Below are positions 1-12,040 of a stretch of DNA of 64,000 bases, in pieces. Under the pieces are notes generated by a model. The model made no database searches. It had not been told where the DNA came from and saw only the letters and a list, made by a program, of their open reading frames with translations. Both the position numbers and the translations under genes were made by a program. The stretch is taken from positions 1 to 64,000 of the forward strand of contig JAACJM010000225.1 of NCBI GenBank assembly GCA_013368315.1. Direction: 5' to 3'. The stretch's first letter is position 1. The number at the start of each line of letters is the position of its first letter. The stretch comes from Tetrapyrgos nigripes. Taxonomy: Eukaryota; Basidiomycota; Agaricomycetes; Agaricales; Campanellaceae.

Positions 1-639
1 GCAATTATGATCAGATTTCAATTATGAGCATTGAGGAACTGTCCTCTGAAGCTCCTAGTCAAGAGATGGAACATATATCACCCACTCAAATGACAGGAAC
101 AGTTACAGATATGAGTTGAACAGGTGTAGTCAAACAGCCACTGGATGCTTTGCTTGGAAGTGTACAGGACCTGAATGAGTTGCCTTATAGGGAACTGCTG
201 CCAGATCTGCTGGTAGTTCTTGAGGCTAACACTTTGTCTGTCCTATTGCTTCCAGCAGTTGTCCTGAGCCAGTGTAAGATCCAAATCGAAGATCATGAAG
301 ATCCAGAAAAAGATGCATGTTTCAGTATATGGAAGAGATCCGGTACTACAGTACCTGGAGTTGCTGAAAGAGAGAGGGATTGATGAAACACAGAGACTTT
401 AGTCAAAGATGAGAGTCTTCCTTTAGCTGATTCGCTTGACACTGGTCAAGAAGACAATGAAGATAATTTGATTGATCAAGATCTCTACAGAATCTACTAT
501 AAATAAAAGTTATAAGATTGCAAAGAGGATGTGCTTTGAATGAAAATATAGATGAAATCAAAGCTGAAGATAAATAAAATGAACGAGTACAGATTTAGAG
601 AGTGGATCTGAATATCACTTTAAAGCTTCCTTGTCAACT
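1..639. other. Gene-poor left edge, CpG-depleted
   Basis: No convincing gene is visible. Short open frames occur on both strands, but none has a recognisable motif or clear exon structure. The first 240 bases contain no CpG dinucleotide, a bias that marks the whole left part of the window. The stretch may be the 3' flank of the decayed minus-strand gene next to it. Confidence 0.5.
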
Positions 640-2458
640 TCCAATGCAGAAAAAGGGTTAATAGAAGCTACCTTGTCTGGCAATCAAGAGGCAGTCATCA
701 CTTCGTTTTGGGGTTTATCACTGGCAGTACCAGTGAAAGAACCCTCAACGATTACAACAGGGGCTCCAAGTACAGACCCAGAAGCAGCTTTGGAGGAAGA
801 TACAGCGTCATCAGCAGAATAAGAACCTTTGACACCTGCCTAAGCACCTTCAACTGGACCAGAATTTTCCACTGCCATGGGTTCAGCAGAAGCGGAAGGT
901 TTCTCAGTCACATGGTAGTGACCAGGAATGATGACAATGTCATTGTCATTGTTGGCAGGAGCGGAAGTGATGGTTCACATGACAGATGGACCCAGATAGT
1001 AGCAATTGCCTTCATAAATGCAGGCATAGTTGAGCAAGTGATGTCCAGTCACTGGAGCAGCTGTGCCAGAGTTATGAGAGCTCTGCTCCTGGGCGAGTTC
1101 AGCCAAAAGCAGTCCAGTGTCTTGAATGGACCAAAGATTGAGGAGAGCATCAGCGGCTTGCTGACACATGGATCATGGTGGCAAGCTGGTCACTGGGAAT
1201 GGCACTGATGTCATTGGCACCAAAGTCAGGTAAAGTGGCCTCGGTGTAGGCTTCCACAGCACTGGTCAGGACATACAAGCCCTCCTTGCTCATTTTAAAA
1301 TTTCAACTGTGATTAAGGATTGTTTAGTCACTAGACTTGAGATTATAGTGAGGGGAATGTACCAGCCATGGTGGTGAGCTTGTCAGCTGTGCTACCATGG
1401 ATCTTTTCCTCCAAACAAGCGACCTTTCCAGCAGGGCTCTCAGAGCCTGTAAAAGGTTGAAGATTAGTTTTGATTTGAAGATATTGGTAATTTACCTGGG
1501 CAAGCTGTTCAAGAGAAGGGCCTGTGGGTGCTTTGGCCTTACCCTTGCTGTTGCTACAGACAGAAATGAGATGTGTCCCACTCTAAAGCTTACAGGTTCT
1601 TCCTTAACCTCTCCAGCAAGAGGAGCTCTGGACTGAGAACATTTCTAGAATGAAGATCGCAGTTAATAAGATAAAAGGTTGGGACAAAACTGAGGCATAC
1701 CTTGGACTTTTTGGTCTTATACTTGCTCTCAGCAACAGCTTTTGGGATGCAGGGATCTCCTGGATGTCTGCGTCGACCATCTCAACGTCCTCAGCTGATG
1801 GAGCATGCATAGAACCAGAGATCTTGAGGGTGAGCACCTGCAGCTCCACCTCCATAGAGGAGAGGAGGAGCTCGTCTACCAGTACTAATGTGAGCAACAC
1901 AACCATGGCCACGATTGACAAGCCCGTATGGTGGAATCGTGGTGCTAAATGAAGGAGCAGCAGCAGTACTCTAGATTCAATTGCAGACTTTAGAACAACT
2001 CAGCATGACAAGACAGTTTGAAACTCACAGCAGCGATTGCGTTTGCGACTGGAGTCATCTTGTGGGCACTGTAATACTTCCCAACTACTGCCTGAACACA
2101 GGTGTGAGCTGGGTGAGGCATAGCCATGCCACTGGAGTTGAAGATACCCTTGCAGAGCTTGTGAAGAGGAATGAACAGTTCCTCCATGGTAGTCCGGTCT
2201 TGAATGAGTTGCCCCTCGTAGGGACCATTGAGAACGGTAGCCTAAGACAAAGATTTTAGTTGGTGGTCAGATAGAAATGAGGTGCAATTGGGAACTTACC
2301 ATGAGTTTCAAAGCAGCCTCCCCCAAAGCCATCTTAGAAAAGATATTATTAAGTGCAACAGGGTCGTCCATGACAACCTTGCATAGTCCAGTAAGAGTCT
2401 CATAAAGGGGGCTCTTGTATTCTGCAAAGCTTGAAGCTCTTCCAGGATTGCGATCCAT
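640..2458 (-). pseudogene. Decayed multi-exon gene, function unknown
   Basis: A minus-strand coding remnant. It opens with an exon at about 2458-2298 (MDRNPGRASSFAEYKSP...). A plausible intron (GTAAGT to CTTAG, about 2297-2243) follows, then an exon down to about 2010 containing the segment PLHKLCKGIFNSSGMAMPHP, with a further GTGAGT...TCTAG intron after it. Downstream the frame is conserved but interrupted by in-frame stops at 975-977, 840-842 and 684-686, all in one register, plus a frame change near 1165. Two of the stops are TGA in contexts that fit an ancestral CGA. I do not recognise the family, and the product is probably not made. It could be an accessory gene of a larger mobile element, since similar low-complexity hypothetical genes are common in Agaricomycete repeats. 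The exon structure is inferred by eye. Confidence 0.5.
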
Positions 2459-3345
2459 GAGTCAGCTCAAAGAACAACAATTGGGTTAGGTCCAGAAGCA
2501 AGGCCACAGGTGTGACAGGGAAGATTAAGCAAACTTTGTGGAACATGTTTGGTGCTGAGCAGGATGTACAAATAGAGAACACTCTCTTCGTCTGAATGCT
2601 GAGAGCGATGATACATGCAGAGACAAGCAGATTTGAAGTCATCCAGTTTGAAAGTTCACTGGAGTTGAGTTTCTGGTGGAACATCGAAATTCGACTGACC
2701 TTTTATATAAATTTAAGATACATTGGGGACAACAATTTTTGTGAGGGAGAGATGGCCACCAGTGGGCACCAGCTCACAAGGAATGACTTACTCACAAGGG
2801 TCAAAGCCCTTCCTGAAAGATTGATAAGATTGAACCCCAAAAGCATGGAGTCCAGAAAATGAAGTAGATGTATCTAGGCAAACATCTAGCCAAAGATACA
2901 GAGATATGAAGTAAATAAATTGGCAAAGCAAAGATGGGATGAGAACCAGAAATGGTAATCGCACTAGCAGTCATGATGCATTTTTGACTCAGAAAGTGTA
3001 ATAGTAAGCCAAGAAACGTGGTTTCAGGCTGATACATACAAGATAAACTGCAATCCAAAGATATACACATGTAAAAAGGCAGAAGCAGCTCAGTCGAAGG
3101 GTATCACACCTGAAACGAAGATTAGACATTGTCAAACACAGTGACTAACTCCAGGGGCCTGCTCTAAAAAACTCAGAGATGATGAGAACCTGACTCTGAG
3201 CTGAAGTAAAAAGTAAACCATAAGGAGTATGGCAAAAGATTCCATAAATGAGGTGATTGGGACTCAAAGAAAATTGGTTCGATTTGGGTTACAGGATGGA
3301 CTTAAAGATTCAATTGGGACAATCATGCATATCTACCAAGTACAG
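2459..3345. other. Intergenic, repeat-like, no gene supported
   Basis: Minus-strand frames at about 2400-2684 and 2801-3070 might be upstream exons of the neighbouring decayed gene, but no splice sites or motifs support this. The stretch ends where the first long terminal repeat begins. Confidence 0.35.
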
Positions 3346-4564
3346 TGATACAGCAGGTAAACACCTGGCTATGCACCCCATCATTTTGTGCACTTCTAAT
3401 CAAAGTAGTGCAACCTCACTATCTATGCAATCAAACCTATGAATCATCTAGCTTGTCCACTAGAATGACTCACAAACAGGTACCCTTTAAGACGAAAGCT
3501 TTCATTTAGTTTAATCTCAAGAGTTTTACCATAAACGTAGTTAGTAACATGCTAATCGACGCACACTTGGACTTTACTATCCTTCGTTTGGATAAGGTCA
3601 CTATACAAAACAGTTCGTTTACTAGATTTCTGACTTCATTTTACTACTCAGACGAGAAATATCTCGTCTGGACTATGATTGATGATGTGTTCAGCATGTA
3701 CTTACGATCCCTGACTCCTACTAACACTCAATGATTACCTATGAACCACATATGGACTCAGAGGCTTGATGGACCATAGTAAACTACTATATAGTACTTA
3801 GCTAATCATGTGGCTGACTATAAAAGCACACTTCAATTACCTTATCATACAACAACTGCTTGTAACCGCCTTCATACAGATACAGTGCAACAGCAATACA
3901 AGTAGTTGTCTACAGTTCATCTTCAGTGGGAGGCATCATACCCCTTGAGCTGCTTAACTTCGTCTTCTCAGTGCTCAGTTTTTACATACCAAATGTTCCA
4001 CTTGTTGTATAGCGCCATACTTGCAGAAGTGTGTTTGTATAGTCACTTGTTGTATTGTGCAGTATCTTGCAGAGGCATACTAAGTCTTCTTCAATTCCAA
4101 GCCAGTTTTGTTTTCACCTTCATCTTGTGCTTAGTTTGCCTTCAGAGGTAGCTGCACCTATTCAAGCAGTGTATTACCATCCACTTCTGCCCATCCCCAG
4201 TTTTGTTTCATGTATTTGTTGGCGTATCACCACAGGGCACCCACATATCCTCTCTCCCCCATCTGTAATCATCCTCCTCATTTTCTACCCATCCTCTACC
4301 ACATCCCGATCCTCCCTGTCACCTACCCTTTACATCCTTTTACCCTTTATCCCCCATCCAAACTAGTCTTTGCCCAGTCGAAGTGCTACTCCATCTCATC
4401 TTCACTTCAATTATACTTCTTTTGCTTCTTCCTTGAAGATTTGGTTTCTCTAGATCTACTGTGAGAGCTTTAGCGTCTCCCTACCCCCAACTATACACCT
4501 TGTCTTGAGTGGAAGGTAGTTGTTGGTTGAGTCATTCACCTTCAACCCCACACTTGGCGTCTCA
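3346..4564. repeat. Left LTR (uninterrupted copy)
   Basis: This 1219-bp copy aligns over its full length with the right repeat, apart from the nested insertion there. It holds a TATA box, a pyrimidine-rich second half and several short open frames (4055-4464) that have shadows in both copies and look non-coding. At about 3897 it keeps the unoccupied target site CAGCAATACAAG, which shows exactly where the nested element entered the sister copy. Confidence 0.75.
3819..3825 (+). promoter_or_regulatory. TATA box of left LTR
   Basis: TATAAAA lies in the context GGCTGACTATAAAAGC and is conserved at the same place in the right LTR. It is well placed for a U3 promoter reading rightwards into the internal region. 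Confidence 0.5.
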
Positions 4565-6245
4565 ACGGACAACCAGAAATTCAGATAAAGTATCCTCATG
4601 GGTCTATACCCAGAAAATGGAGTGAATCTAGAATCTACCAAGGTTCCTACAGCAGATAGGCAAACGAGGGTGAGGCAATCATCGGAAATTCACCTGCTTC
4701 ATCTAGGGAGAGCAGCTCAGATACAGGGCTACTTCTCAGGAAAAGGAAAGAGCGAATCAAAGCAACATCCACCGGTCCACAGAAATGCCTGCCTGATAGA
4801 CTTTGGGTGGTGTGCTTGGAAGTGACAAAGGTGCAATTAGCAGACTTGGTTAAAGATTTCACAAGAATTATGACCTACCCCTGACTCATGGACTTGGTAA
4901 TTGCGCAATGACCAAAGGGACAAGCAATGTTCCTAAGGTTATACTTCGACCAAGGCTTCATGTTGGAATGAATCAAGGAGTCGATAGGGTGGCATTTAAG
5001 AGCCAAGATATGTGAATATGATTGGAGACATTTAGTTCCACAAGGGCAGCACAATATGCATGACCTTGGACCAAAAACACAGGCCAAACAAGTCATGACA
5101 GGAATGAGCTATGTGGGACAAAATGAAAGAGATTACAGGCTGCATTTATAGCTCATATTTAACTGACTAAGACTCAGAGAGTAGAAAGATATATGGTCAC
5201 CAGATAGACAACTCATAGATTTCCAAAACAAAACAAAAGAATTTATAAGATTTTACACCAGGGGACAGGCAATACACTCCATAGAGTGCAGACAAGTTTT
5301 TATTGACTATATACAAGGTCACCGAGACCCAAAGACAAGATACACAGATATATAAAGTCCAGAAGATACAGATATGAAGAGGATACCTATGCAGTTATAA
5401 CTGTGTCTAGCAATGGTAGAGCCTCAGAAAATGAAAGAAAGATGAATATGAGGGTGGGTGTTGAACATGTTCACCCTTAAAAAAGATGTCATACCCAAGA
5501 ATTTTGAAATGGTGACCTGACAAGAATGATGGATATTCATAGAACATACTTTGATGTATGTTTTATATTTAGAAGCTCCTTCCGCCACCATTTCCCAGAC
5601 ATACCCATTTTGGGTATGAGGTTACCTAAAAGAGCCCTGGCACTCAAAGATCCCATAAAGTGGTGGTCCTAGTGCAGTTGTACCAAGATTTATATATATA
5701 CACATCAAACTAGACCTTATAAAGGTCTATTGTTTACTACCAAGTCTAAATTCATGACTCAAGAGTGCTAATTGAAGACCATTGGGCTTTGATTGGGTTG
5801 GAAAAGGTCGTTAAATACAAAAGCAATACTGTTTGAGCAATCAAGCAGCAGTATAGAAGTCAGCCCAAACAGGAAAAAAACAGATTCCAAAAGGAGAAGT
5901 TGACATCAAATTGCTTAGTTATGAAGGCAGTTAAATGCGATCCGACCAAGAGACTTTGATTAGACCTGTTTTGACCTGACAACAGATAAGAGATAGCCAC
6001 AAGATTCAAGTATGCTCCTGATCGAAGCAGAATTTCAACCAGTGCTCCTTGAAAGGAACTCAGAGGGATTTGACTTTGTGAAAGTACTAGTCCTAAGGAT
6101 TTACCCACAATCCAAACATAGTGTTCAGCGTCTGACATTTCCATTCCATAAAAAACGGCTGGACTAGCCAGCGAAAGTCTCTGTGACTGAGTGAAAATGG
6201 TAGCTCAGGATGACCAGGGATGGTCACTATTTAGTGAGGAGGAGA
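4565..6245. other. Internal region of the LTR element
   Basis: The 1.68 kb between the repeats carries only short open frames. The largest is a minus-strand frame of about 95 codons (5860-6144) without recognisable retroelement motifs. I could not match the bases after the left LTR (ACGGACAACCAG) to a familiar tRNA primer site. The region is best described as non-coding or heavily decayed. Confidence 0.4.
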
Positions 6246-6713
6246 TGATATGGCAGGTAAACACCTGGCCATGCACCCCGTCATTTTGCACACTTCTAAT
6301 TGTAGTGCGAACTCACTATATATGCAATTGAACCTATGAATCATCTAGCTTGTCCACTAGAATGACTCACAAACAGGTATCCTTTAAGATGAAAGCTTTC
6401 ATTTAGTTTAATCTCAAGAGTTTTACCATAAACACAGTTGGTGACATGCTGGTTGAAGCACACTTGAACTTTACTATCCTTTGTTTGGATACAGTCACTT
6501 ACAAAACAGTTCATTTACCAGATTTCTGACTTCGTTTACTACTTGGACAAGAGATATCTTGTCTGAACTGTGATTGATGATGTGTTCAACATGTATTTAC
6601 AATTCCTGACTCCTACTAACACTCAACAATTACCTATGAACCGCATATGGACTCAGAGGCTTGATGGACCATAGTAAACTACTATATAGTACTTAGCTAA
6701 TCGTGTGGCTGAC

Positions 6714-6720
6714 TATAAAA
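6714..6720 (+). promoter_or_regulatory. TATA box of right LTR
   Basis: TATAAAA in the same context as in the left LTR (GGCTGACTATAAAAGC). It lies about 75 bp left of the nested insertion, which would separate this promoter from anything downstream. Confidence 0.45.
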
Positions 6721-6793
6721 GCGCACTTCAATTACCTTATCATACAACAACTGCTTGTAACTGCCTTCATACAGATACAGTACAACAGCAATA

Positions 6794-7874
6794 AGGTAGC
6801 AGACATCCGCAGACATCAATGGGTTACTAAGTGTGACATGTCATCCATCACATGGCTGTTTTGGTGAGGACCAGAAAAAGTTTTTTTGGGCTGATTTTCA
6901 TGCCTCAAGAGTGTGTATGTCTTTCTAGTACTTCTATACTACTATGTCAAGACTATACCAGGGTGTGCCTTATCAAATTCTTCCATAATCTTGTCTGGAA
7001 CCACTCTATGACCCCTATATTTCCTTGTTGCCCATGCTGCTTGTGCTTAGTCCCTTTCAATAAGTATCTATGAAACAATCTGTGTGAATATAAAACCTGC
7101 TGAAAATCAATCATTGAGGCCAAGAGCATCAAGATGAGCACTTACCTTTGCATAGACTCCAAAGGAATAGATCCAATAGCTCAGAGCATGTTCTGCTCTA
7201 AGTCTGCATCTTTTGTTGAAGCCAGAAATTCTTGATAGACCCGCTTTGCATACCCCCAACACTGCTCAATGAAAGAATTGAGCTGATATCAGAGGATGCA
7301 GAATCTGAGTGTATAGATGCTCCCTCCACATCTGAATCAGGGTCAGTGACAGCAGGAATGAATGGGGAATCAGCGGTGGTAGACTGGGGAATTGGTTCAG
7401 GAGAATGATGCCTCACACACTTCTAAACATAGGGGTCATTGAGCTTGATCTGAGAGGAACCAATACTACTCACCTTGGCATGCTCTCCAAAATTGGTGGT
7501 AGTTCTGTTTCACTTTAACTTGGGCATAGGAACGTCAATAGAGAGTAAAAACACATAATCCAACCTTCCAGAGGGTAGTTTGAAATATATCACATGACTG
7601 GCCATTTTCAAGAAGCCATTTTTTCATTGTTGGCCTCATTCACATGGAAATCCAATTCTGAGTGTTTTTGAGAATGAAAAAATTCCCGCTCATAAAACTT
7701 CTTTACCAGGCTTTATTTCCCAAATGTAAAACCACAGATCTATTCTTTACACTTCTAGCTACCTTTCTGTGGTCATGCTTTTCAGAATTTCACTGTCATT
7801 GTCAAGCCTTGTTGCTCATTGTCAATGTCACACAAGCGTGATGTGACATTGATGCCTGCGGATGTCTGCTACCT
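6794..7874 (-). mobile_element. Non-autonomous Tc1/mariner-like element, copy 1
   Basis: The ends are inverted repeats: AGGTAGCAGACATCCGCAGA at the left and its near-complement ending CTGCTACCT at the right. The element is flanked by TA on both sides (6792-6793 and 7875-7876). The left LTR preserves the empty site with a single TA, so the TA is a true target duplication. Length and ends match a second copy at 25660-26742 in the opposite orientation. TA duplication is characteristic of the Tc1/mariner/pogo superfamily. The element encodes only a broken, internally deleted transposase remnant, so it must have been moved by a related enzyme elsewhere. Confidence 0.85.
6942..7527 (-). pseudogene. 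Internally deleted transposase remnant (copy 1)
   Basis: The start region reads MPKLKRNRTT on the minus strand. An in-frame TAG and an acidic serine-rich stretch (DSDVEGASIHSDSASSD) follow. In another frame there is a block reading FIEQCWGYAKR, ending with a segment like AQAAWATRKYRGHR. FIEQCWGYAKR resembles the region around the last acidic catalytic residue of Tc1/mariner-like (DDE_3-type) transposases common in Agaricomycetes. The first two catalytic aspartates and the DNA-binding part are missing. The frames do not join, so no protein of this type can be made. The family assignment rests on the motif and the TA target; I ran no search. Confidence 0.55.
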
Positions 7875-8559
7875 TACAAGTATTGTTCCTGTGGAAAGTA
7901 GTCGTCTACAGTTCATTTTCAGTGGGAGGCGTCATACCCCTTGAGCCACTTAACTTTGTCTTCTCAGTGCTCAGTCTTTTCATACCAAACGATCCACTTG
8001 TCGTATTGCACGGTACCTTGCGGAGGTGTGTTCGTATAGTCACTTGTCATATTGTGCAGTACCTTGCGAAGGTGTACTAAGTCTTCTTTGATTCCAAGCC
8101 AGTTTTGTTTTCACCTTCGTCCTGTGCTTAGTTTGTCTTCAGAGGTAGCTGCACCTATTCAAGCAGTGTATTACCATCCACTTCTGCCCATCCCCAGTTT
8201 TTTCGTGTATTTGTTGGCATATCACCACAGGGCACCCATATATCCTCTCTCCATCGTCTATAATCTTCCTACCCACATTCTACCCATCCTCTACCACATT
8301 CTGATCCTCCACGTCACCTACCCTTTACATCCTTTTACCCTTTATCCCCCATCCAAACTAGTCTTCGCCCAGTCGAAGTGCTACTCCATCTTGTCTTCAC
8401 TTCGATTATACTTCTTTTACTTCTTCCTTGAAGATTTGGCTTCTCTAGATCTACTGTGAGAGCTTTAGCATCTCCCTACCCCGAACTAAACACCTCGTCT
8501 TGAGTGGAAGGTAGTTGTTGGTTGAGTCATTCACCTTCGACCCCACACTCGGCGTCTCA

Positions 8560-9028
8560 TCGCTCAAGTTCCCCTATTGAGTATGGGAGTGATGATGAAA
8601 CAGAGGCGAGTCTTTTGTTAAATTTCACTATCACTAACCTTTTGATTCACTTCATTGTCTGCTAGCTTGAGAAGTATCATGAACATGCCTGAAAGTGTGC
8701 TGCAGAATTTCAACACGCTGTTGAAATCATTGGGTCTCAATTAGATCATGGGCCCAGCTGTATATGGCTGAGAAGTTTCCATGATTGGAATATAGAGGGT
8801 GATGTCACTCAGTTTGTGGAAGATATCAATGCATTTGAAGGGGACAGAGGTACTTGGCCTACCACACAGGCTGTACCAAACAAGAAGAGAGATAACTGTT
8901 GTGTTGCAAATACCATGGATATCAAGTGTTGTAGTTCTATAATATATATATGTTAATTTTACTGAATCTGTCTCAAAATATATACAAAGTTGTGCATCTT
9001 AGCAGTAGACCTATTGAGCTGCAGGCAA
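8560..9028. other. Intergenic, no gene supported
   Basis: AT-rich DNA between the right LTR and the first CAAGGGGG element. I see no open frame with recognisable features. Confidence 0.4.
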
Positions 9029-9399
9029 CAAGGGGGTGTCAAATTTTTGTAGAGGCATATAGGGCCTGAAGGCCAGACTAACTAACTGTATGTAAGCAAG
9101 ATATACCAAATTAGGAAATAATAGATCATGTGGACACTCACTTATCTCCAGAGATAACAACCATCTTGTCACGACCTTTGACTGCTCACTCCTTGGTACC
9201 CTTTAGAGCACCTATTTACTAGGGCAGAGGCTCTGAAACTTTATTTAAAAGCAGCTCTCTTACAAAGATACTGGACATAGTCCCCAAAAACCCTCTCCAG
9301 ACCCTCAGATGGGGGTGCTCCAAAAAAAAAATTAACAGCCTAATGGCTGGACTAACTAACCACCCCTATACGGAAACACTATCATGTGACACCCCCTTG
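9029..9399. mobile_element. CAAGGGGG-family element 1 (371 bp)
   Basis: It starts CAAGGGGGTGTC and ends GACACCCCCTTG (12-bp perfect inverted termini). It is flanked by GCAGGCAA (9021-9028) and GGAGGCAA (9400-9407), an 8-bp target duplication with one mismatch. Subterminal GACTAACTAAC motifs lie near both ends. It is far too short to encode a transposase. An 8-bp duplication fits hAT or Kyakuja/Dileera/Zisupton (KDZ) elements; I cannot choose between them from this copy. Confidence 0.75.
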
Positions 9400-10218
9400 G
9401 GAGGCAATGGCCTTTGCATATCTGCAGATGGACTTGGCATTTTGCAGATGTGGCCAGCACATGTGAACTCACACGTGACTGCAGATTTGGTGGGTGAATA
9501 GTGGAGGTGGGCACTAATGTCAACGCTCACTTACTGACTAAGCAGCACTGCCACTTTTTTGGTAAGGAAAGATTGTCCACCCATAGATTTTTGAGTAGAC
9601 ATCCTCATAGCTCTAAAATTGATAGTTAGAATGCATTTATCTTTTATTTTCTACTGACTGCTCAGAGGAATTTTGAAAAGTCTGCCGTTGTCACATGGCT
9701 GCATGATAAAATTCTCACACCCAACCAATTCCTCTGGCTGGGATGAAGATAATCCTCATTGGTGTCATATTTGCTCAAAAACTCTGGGGAAAACACAAGT
9801 TTGAAAAGAATTCCCTGATCAAAAGTGTGACTTTTTATCATTAATGTGACTTGCACGTTATGCCACATGACACTGTCACAGTGGTCGTGTCTCAAAGAAC
9901 TCGTGACAGCCTCAAAAAGCTTCATATGTTGTGTAAATCCTGACTGAAGCCTATGAAAACTTACCTCAGTGGGTATCCATTACCTCCACCTCACATGAAG
10001 AGGAAACTGATCATATACAAGCCACAAACAGACACCTTTGCTATCATACCTGCGAACCTCATTTATTGCTCATTTACAGCCCTGCCTGTGCATGGGCAAC
10101 ACAAGCACTCTTGGAGACATAGAAATAGTGCAGGAGGGGCTTAGGATTGAAGAGGAATGGCACAACAGGAGGATATAGATGTAGAGGAATAGGCATGACA
10201 AACATCAGACAAAACTAC
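9400..10218. other. Repeat-derived stretch, no gene supported
   Basis: A minus-strand frame (9662-9925) and a plus-strand frame (9953-10144) are open but carry no recognisable motif. Bases about 9496-9560 (GGAGGTGGGCACT... to AGCAGCACTGCCAC) recur inverted at about 17296-17362 beside the F-box fragment, so at least part of this stretch is dispersed repeat. Confidence 0.4.
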
Positions 10219-10620
10219 ACACTGTTATAATCCCATTATGGGGATTTTTAAAATAGCAAAATGTTTGTGATAGTCTAGCATGTAATTATAATATGGCTGA
10301 CCAGATTATAAAGTCATTACCATGAAACATAACAATTTGAGGCAATATAATGCCATTATAATATGATTATAATATTGATTGTAACCCTGTTATAACATCA
10401 GAGATCTTACAATACTACTATAATATGGCTGTAACTACATTATAAACCTCATAACTATTTTGAGTGATAATAATAGTGCTGAGCATTGGCACCTCCTTAT
10501 CACTTATATCATAATTTCAATAGTGATAATGTCTGGAACATTTTTAATAGTTGTAAGGGCATTATAACAAGGTAAAATCATTGTGCACTTTAAAATTGCA
10601 CTATAAAAGCAGGCCAATCC
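10219..10620. repeat. TTATAAT-rich tract, left
   Basis: Roughly 400 bp packed with TTATAAT/ATTATAA and CCATTATAA motifs, starting CTGTTATAATCCC. A similar tract lies in inverted relation at about 16420-16737 and ends GGGGATTATAATCAG. Together they resemble the subterminal regions of one large DNA transposon, but no target duplication was found. Confidence 0.45.
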
Positions 10621-12040
10621 AATTATCCAAGGAACAGAATCTGAATGTTGCGGATGCAGGAAAAGGGTTGAAATCCCAGGCTGCCTTCATCAAGTGCCTC
10701 CATATGCATAAGATGTCCAAAATGGATACAAGAACTACAATATTGTAACTTGAGGGTCTATTACAGAAAAGTAGCCTCTACATCTACACAAGAACATCAA
10801 CCAAAATTGAAACCCAACTCATCCTCACCCTTATCCTCGTTTGGACCAAAACACCAACCAACCTCACCCACGTCTCAAACACCAGGAGTGGCTATGTAGG
10901 TAGGATTAGCTTTAGTGTCAATATGAGTGGGAATAAAGGGGAAAAAGATGCAGACCCAAAAAACAAAAACATGAAGAACAAAGAATGAAAAGAGACAAGA
11001 GAAAAGGGAAAGAACGCAGCATTTCCAAAAGTTTTCCCTCTCTTAAAGTTTGTAAGAGATACATATGGACTTCACCAATTGCCATCTTTTCGACGGCGAA
11101 GCAGCCTAGGGGGTTGTTGTCCTAGAAAGAACATAAGATGAGTTATTCATGCATGAGTAGAGTAGGATAGGTGGTAGACAGGTAGAAAAATAACAAGGAA
11201 GGAGAAGGAAAAAGAAGAGAAAAGTGGAAATGAAGACAGGGGCTAGAAAACAGAACATGGGGAGAAGGGTAGAGAAGAAAATTGAAGAGTGGAACCCACC
11301 TCTCCATAATATCCCTAAATGACCTCTCCTTCAACTCCCAGGGTACATTGTGTTCTCAGATGATGGCCACCCTCAAGCAATCGCATGTAGAAGGGTTTGG
11401 AAGGCAAAGACAAGGTATTCGACAATAATCATGAGGCCGTGTAAGGATTTGAAGACAAAAGGAAGGTGGAGGGGGAGCTGGCCAATGATAGAGTGAAAAG
11501 TTTGACACTTGGTTATAGTATTGAGAGCATCGAAAGCTGTGTCACATTGTTCATGAATGCCACCACCACCAGGAAAATGTTCCATGGAAATCAAAGTATA
11601 ATTGAAAAGATCAAAAGACCAGACGACAGTGTAATCTTCTTGTATGTCATATGTGTATGGATGCATACTTGCCAGAGCAGTAGAGCCTGCTGGAAGCAAA
11701 TGATATGAGACTGTTGTGAGACTGTTGACGTGGCACTGAGGAAGTGGAAGCAGTGGTTGGGGAGTGCTGGTTGAGTATTCATTGAGGTTTACTCAGAAGA
11801 AAGTAAAAAAAAAAAAAAACAGGTCAGGTCAGGTCAGCGATGGCAAGAGTAAAAGATGCAGCCACTGATAATTGAGGTCTTAGTTGATGCTGCGTCCAAC
11901 TATCAACAACCAGTTAATGACTAAACAATCTCCTGACCAGCCCTTCTTCCCTTCTTCCCTTCATGTACCTGTTCTCTGCTTCCCACTTCTCTTCATAGTT
12001 TACGACTGGGATTGAATGGTTTTAGAACATTGATAAGGGT
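10621..12040. other. AT-rich stretch, one weak minus-strand frame
   Basis: The only notable frame is 11373-11699 on the minus strand (109 codons, contains YTYDIQEDYTVVWSFDLFNY). It reads like protein but has no family I recognise and no clear splice context. An A run (11806-11819) and GGTCA direct repeats (11821-11837) follow. I make no gene call. Confidence 0.35.

Larger units (their letters stand above)
3346..8559. mobile_element. LTR-type retroelement without recognisable gag-pol
   Basis: Two direct repeats of about 1.2 kb (3346-4564 and 6246-8559, the second enlarged by a nested element) both begin TGATA and end GGCGTCTCA, which fits the TG...CA rule for LTRs. They flank 1.68 kb of internal DNA. 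A purine run GAGGAGGAGA (6236-6245) directly precedes the right repeat, where a polypurine tract is expected. I see no Gag, protease, RT, RNase H or integrase motif, so this would be a large non-autonomous (LARD/TRIM-like) element or a deleted copy. The five bases outside the two ends (TACAG and TCGCT) do not match, so no target duplication is proven. The unit may be recombinant, or two LTRs brought together. Confidence 0.65.
6246..8559. repeat. Right LTR, interrupted by a nested element
   Basis: It matches the left LTR as 6246-6793 plus 7875-8559. The gap is exactly a 1081-bp terminal-inverted-repeat element and its duplicated TA. With the insertion removed the repeat is about 1.23 kb, close to the 1219 bp of the left copy. 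Many scattered transitions separate the two LTRs, so the insertion of the retroelement is not recent. Confidence 0.75.

Noticed and set aside
4055..4464. Overlapping plus-strand hydrophobic frames in the LTR (repeated at 8052-8459)
   Set aside because: They lie in the pyrimidine-rich half of a long terminal repeat and have no start context or motif; their presence in both LTRs reflects duplication.
3346..8559. Interpretation as a complete autonomous copia or gypsy element
   Set aside because: No reverse transcriptase, integrase, protease or RNase H motif was found between the repeats, and the outer flanks do not form a target duplication.
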